Shown: positions 25,958 through 26,809 of the stretch, one piece after another
Numbering within the stretch: position 1 is the first letter of the stretch
Layout: each line of letters starts with the position of its first letter
DNA from: Pseudomonadales bacterium
GTDB taxonomy: Bacteria; Pseudomonadota; Gammaproteobacteria; Pseudomonadales; JAHEIH01
Assembly (NCBI GenBank): GCA_023255355.1
Contig: JALRIU010000180.1
Span: 1 to 26,809, forward strand
Reading direction: 5' to 3'
DNA length: 26,809 bases
Notes under the pieces: model-generated
What the model was told of the DNA's origin: nothing
The model's database searches: none
Seen by the model: only the letters and a program-made list of their open reading frames with translations
Made by a program: the position numbers and the translations under genes

Positions 25958-26233
25958 ATGTTCAATGGAAAACAGTTGATCGCCAATATTGGCGGTGCAT
26001 GTATCATGCTTGCTTCAATGTGGAGCTATGCTCAAGAGCCTGTCGATATTAATACAGCTAGCGCTGAGGTTATTGCAGAAAACTTAACAGGTGTAGGTTT
26101 ATCTAGAGCGCAGGCTATTATCGAATATCGTGAAACACATGGTGCCTTTAGAACCCTTAGTGATGTTGAGTCTGTAAAGGGGATTGGCGCAGCAACGATA
26201 GAGAAAAATAAAGAACGAATTCTTTTCGAATAG
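25958..26233 (+). CDS. Secreted ComEA-like helix-hairpin-helix protein
   Basis: The 91-residue product has an N-terminal signal-like segment (basic, then hydrophobic to about residue 25, SYA before QEP) and then VDINTASAEVIAENLTGVG, ARAQ-like turn, IIEYRETHGAFRTLSDVESVKGIG, the standard ComEA helix-hairpin-helix fold. ComEA family members bind DNA in the periplasm during natural transformation; short free-standing versions are common in gammaproteobacteria and many are uncharacterised. ATG 25958 is chosen over ATG 25943 because the only Shine-Dalgarno, GGAG at 25945-25948, fits it and overlaps the earlier ATG. It follows the GGA-hairpin leader and ends at a strong terminator, making a roughly 430-nt transcript. 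Confidence 0.88.
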   Translation: MFNGKQLIANIGGACIMLASMWSYAQEPVDINTASAEVIAENLTGVGLSRAQAIIEYRETHGAFRTLSDVESVKGIGAATIEKNKERILFE

Positions 26234-26239
26234 TTTTTT

Positions 26240-26267
26240 AAGCCCGGTTGATCCGGGCTTTTTTTAT
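26240..26267 (+). terminator. Intrinsic terminator after the comEA-like gene
   Basis: AAGCCCGG (26240-26247), loop TTGAT, CCGGGCTT (26253-26260), then a T-run through 26265. The 8-bp GC-rich stem and T-run point to + strand termination. On the minus strand the stem is followed by A residues, so it probably does not serve the convergent gene, whose stop codon lies in the T-run. Confidence 0.92.
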
Positions 26268-26809
26268 TTAATAAGCGTCAATGTCCCGAAAACAGAGGCA
26301 TCAATATAGCCTCGGTTGCGGTTCCCATTAAGGGGTTCTACCTCATGTGAACCTAAAAAATGCTCTCGCTCTTGACTGCCGTCATTATCACAATATGCAA
26401 GCATAAACCCCATCACTTTTCCTGAATTGAGCGTTATTGGATTACCAGGGGCAGCGATGGTAAATGTGTCGTTATACACTTTGATTGCAACTTCCCACGT
26501 TATCTTAAAAGGAGAGTGACTATCCCTTTTCCAAACGCTTTTTACATGCTCATTTAAAAGTACTACGCCATTGTCCGTTTCATCTCCGAAGTCGGCGGTA
26601 TTGCCGTCGAGTGCAATATGGTAGGCAAATGCATTATAGCTATTGAGATGATTGCCACCTGATTTATCCTCGTCGATAAATACTTCTAAGCAATCGTCGT
26701 CCCAGTAATTAACTTTTGGGTCGGGATGGGTATCAATGAGGGTATCATCGATGATCTCAACTAAAAGATATATGCTGTCTCCTCGCCAGCTGATCTTAAA
26801 TCTGCCGCT
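26264..26809 (-). CDS. CBM9-like (carbohydrate-binding family 9) domain protein, partial
   Basis: On the minus strand the reading frame is open from the right edge of the window to the TAA at 26266-26264, giving 181 codons with no start; the N-terminus lies outside. The visible protein begins RFKISWRGDSIYLLVEIID, then has DDTLIDTHPDPKVNYWDDDCLEVFIDED, followed by YHIALDG, KVEHVK-like beta strands, ITWEVAIKVYND and a C-terminal GFMLAYCDNDG. The strand pattern, the WDDDCLEVFID motif and the NDG near the end are typical of CBM9-like domains (former DUF1083), which bind the ends of xylan- or cellulose-type chains. It may be a free-standing secreted protein or the tail of a larger glycoside hydrolase; the window cannot tell. 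It converges on the comEA-like gene. Confidence 0.75.
   Translation of the reverse strand, partial: SGRFKISWRGDSIYLLVEIIDDTLIDTHPDPKVNYWDDDCLEVFIDEDKSGGNHLNSYNAFAYHIALDGNTADFGDETDNGVVLLNEHVKSVWKRDSHSPFKITWEVAIKVYNDTFTIAAPGNPITLNSGKVMGFMLAYCDNDGSQEREHFLGSHEVEPLNGNRNRGYIDASVFGTLTLIK

Overview
This window reads as a gammaproteobacterial chromosome segment, moderately AT-rich, carrying a complete division and cell wall (dcw) cluster. The Gram-negative assignment rests on lpxC, lapA/lapB and the meso-DAP motif in MurE. The layout rsmI - rnpB - mraZ, and an M23 peptidase gene where E. coli has secM, recall Pseudomonas and its marine relatives more than the enterics. I cannot name the genus. Most of the sequence is conserved core; the unusual parts lie in the intergenic regions and at the right-hand end.

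Left end (1-875): the 3' end of rsmI, then RNase P RNA with its own promoter, then a leader of about 275 bp holding an AT-rich palindrome, a sigma70-like promoter and four 10-bp-phased GTGGG-type repeats that look like the MraZ operator.

Centre (876-17367): mraZ, rsmH, ftsL, ftsI, murE, murF, mraY, murD, ftsW, murG, murC, ddl, ftsQ, ftsA, ftsZ, all on + and nearly all touching or overlapping. Together they make the cytoplasmic peptidoglycan precursors (MurC-F, Ddl), lipid I and lipid II (MraY, MurG), the septal synthase pair (FtsW/FtsI) and the Z-ring with its anchor (FtsZ, FtsA, FtsQ, FtsL).

Next block (17368-25643): lpxC with its own promoter and a terminator; an M23 peptidase; then secA, argJ, lapA, lapB, pyrF, tightly packed from secA onward. 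LpxC and LapA/LapB sit close together and belong to the same lipopolysaccharide control circuit.

Right end (25644-26809): an AT-rich gap, then the most interesting element in the window. It is an 89-nt stretch that folds into a closed multibranch structure with four consecutive hairpins, three of which expose the identical hexaloop AAGGAT and one AGGAA. A fifth GGA lies in the ribosome-binding site of the gene that follows. This is the sequence and structure signature of a CsrA/RsmA target or sponge RNA, and it is fused to a short gene for a secreted ComEA-like helix-hairpin-helix protein that ends at a strong terminator. A convergent gene for a CBM9-like protein runs off the right edge.
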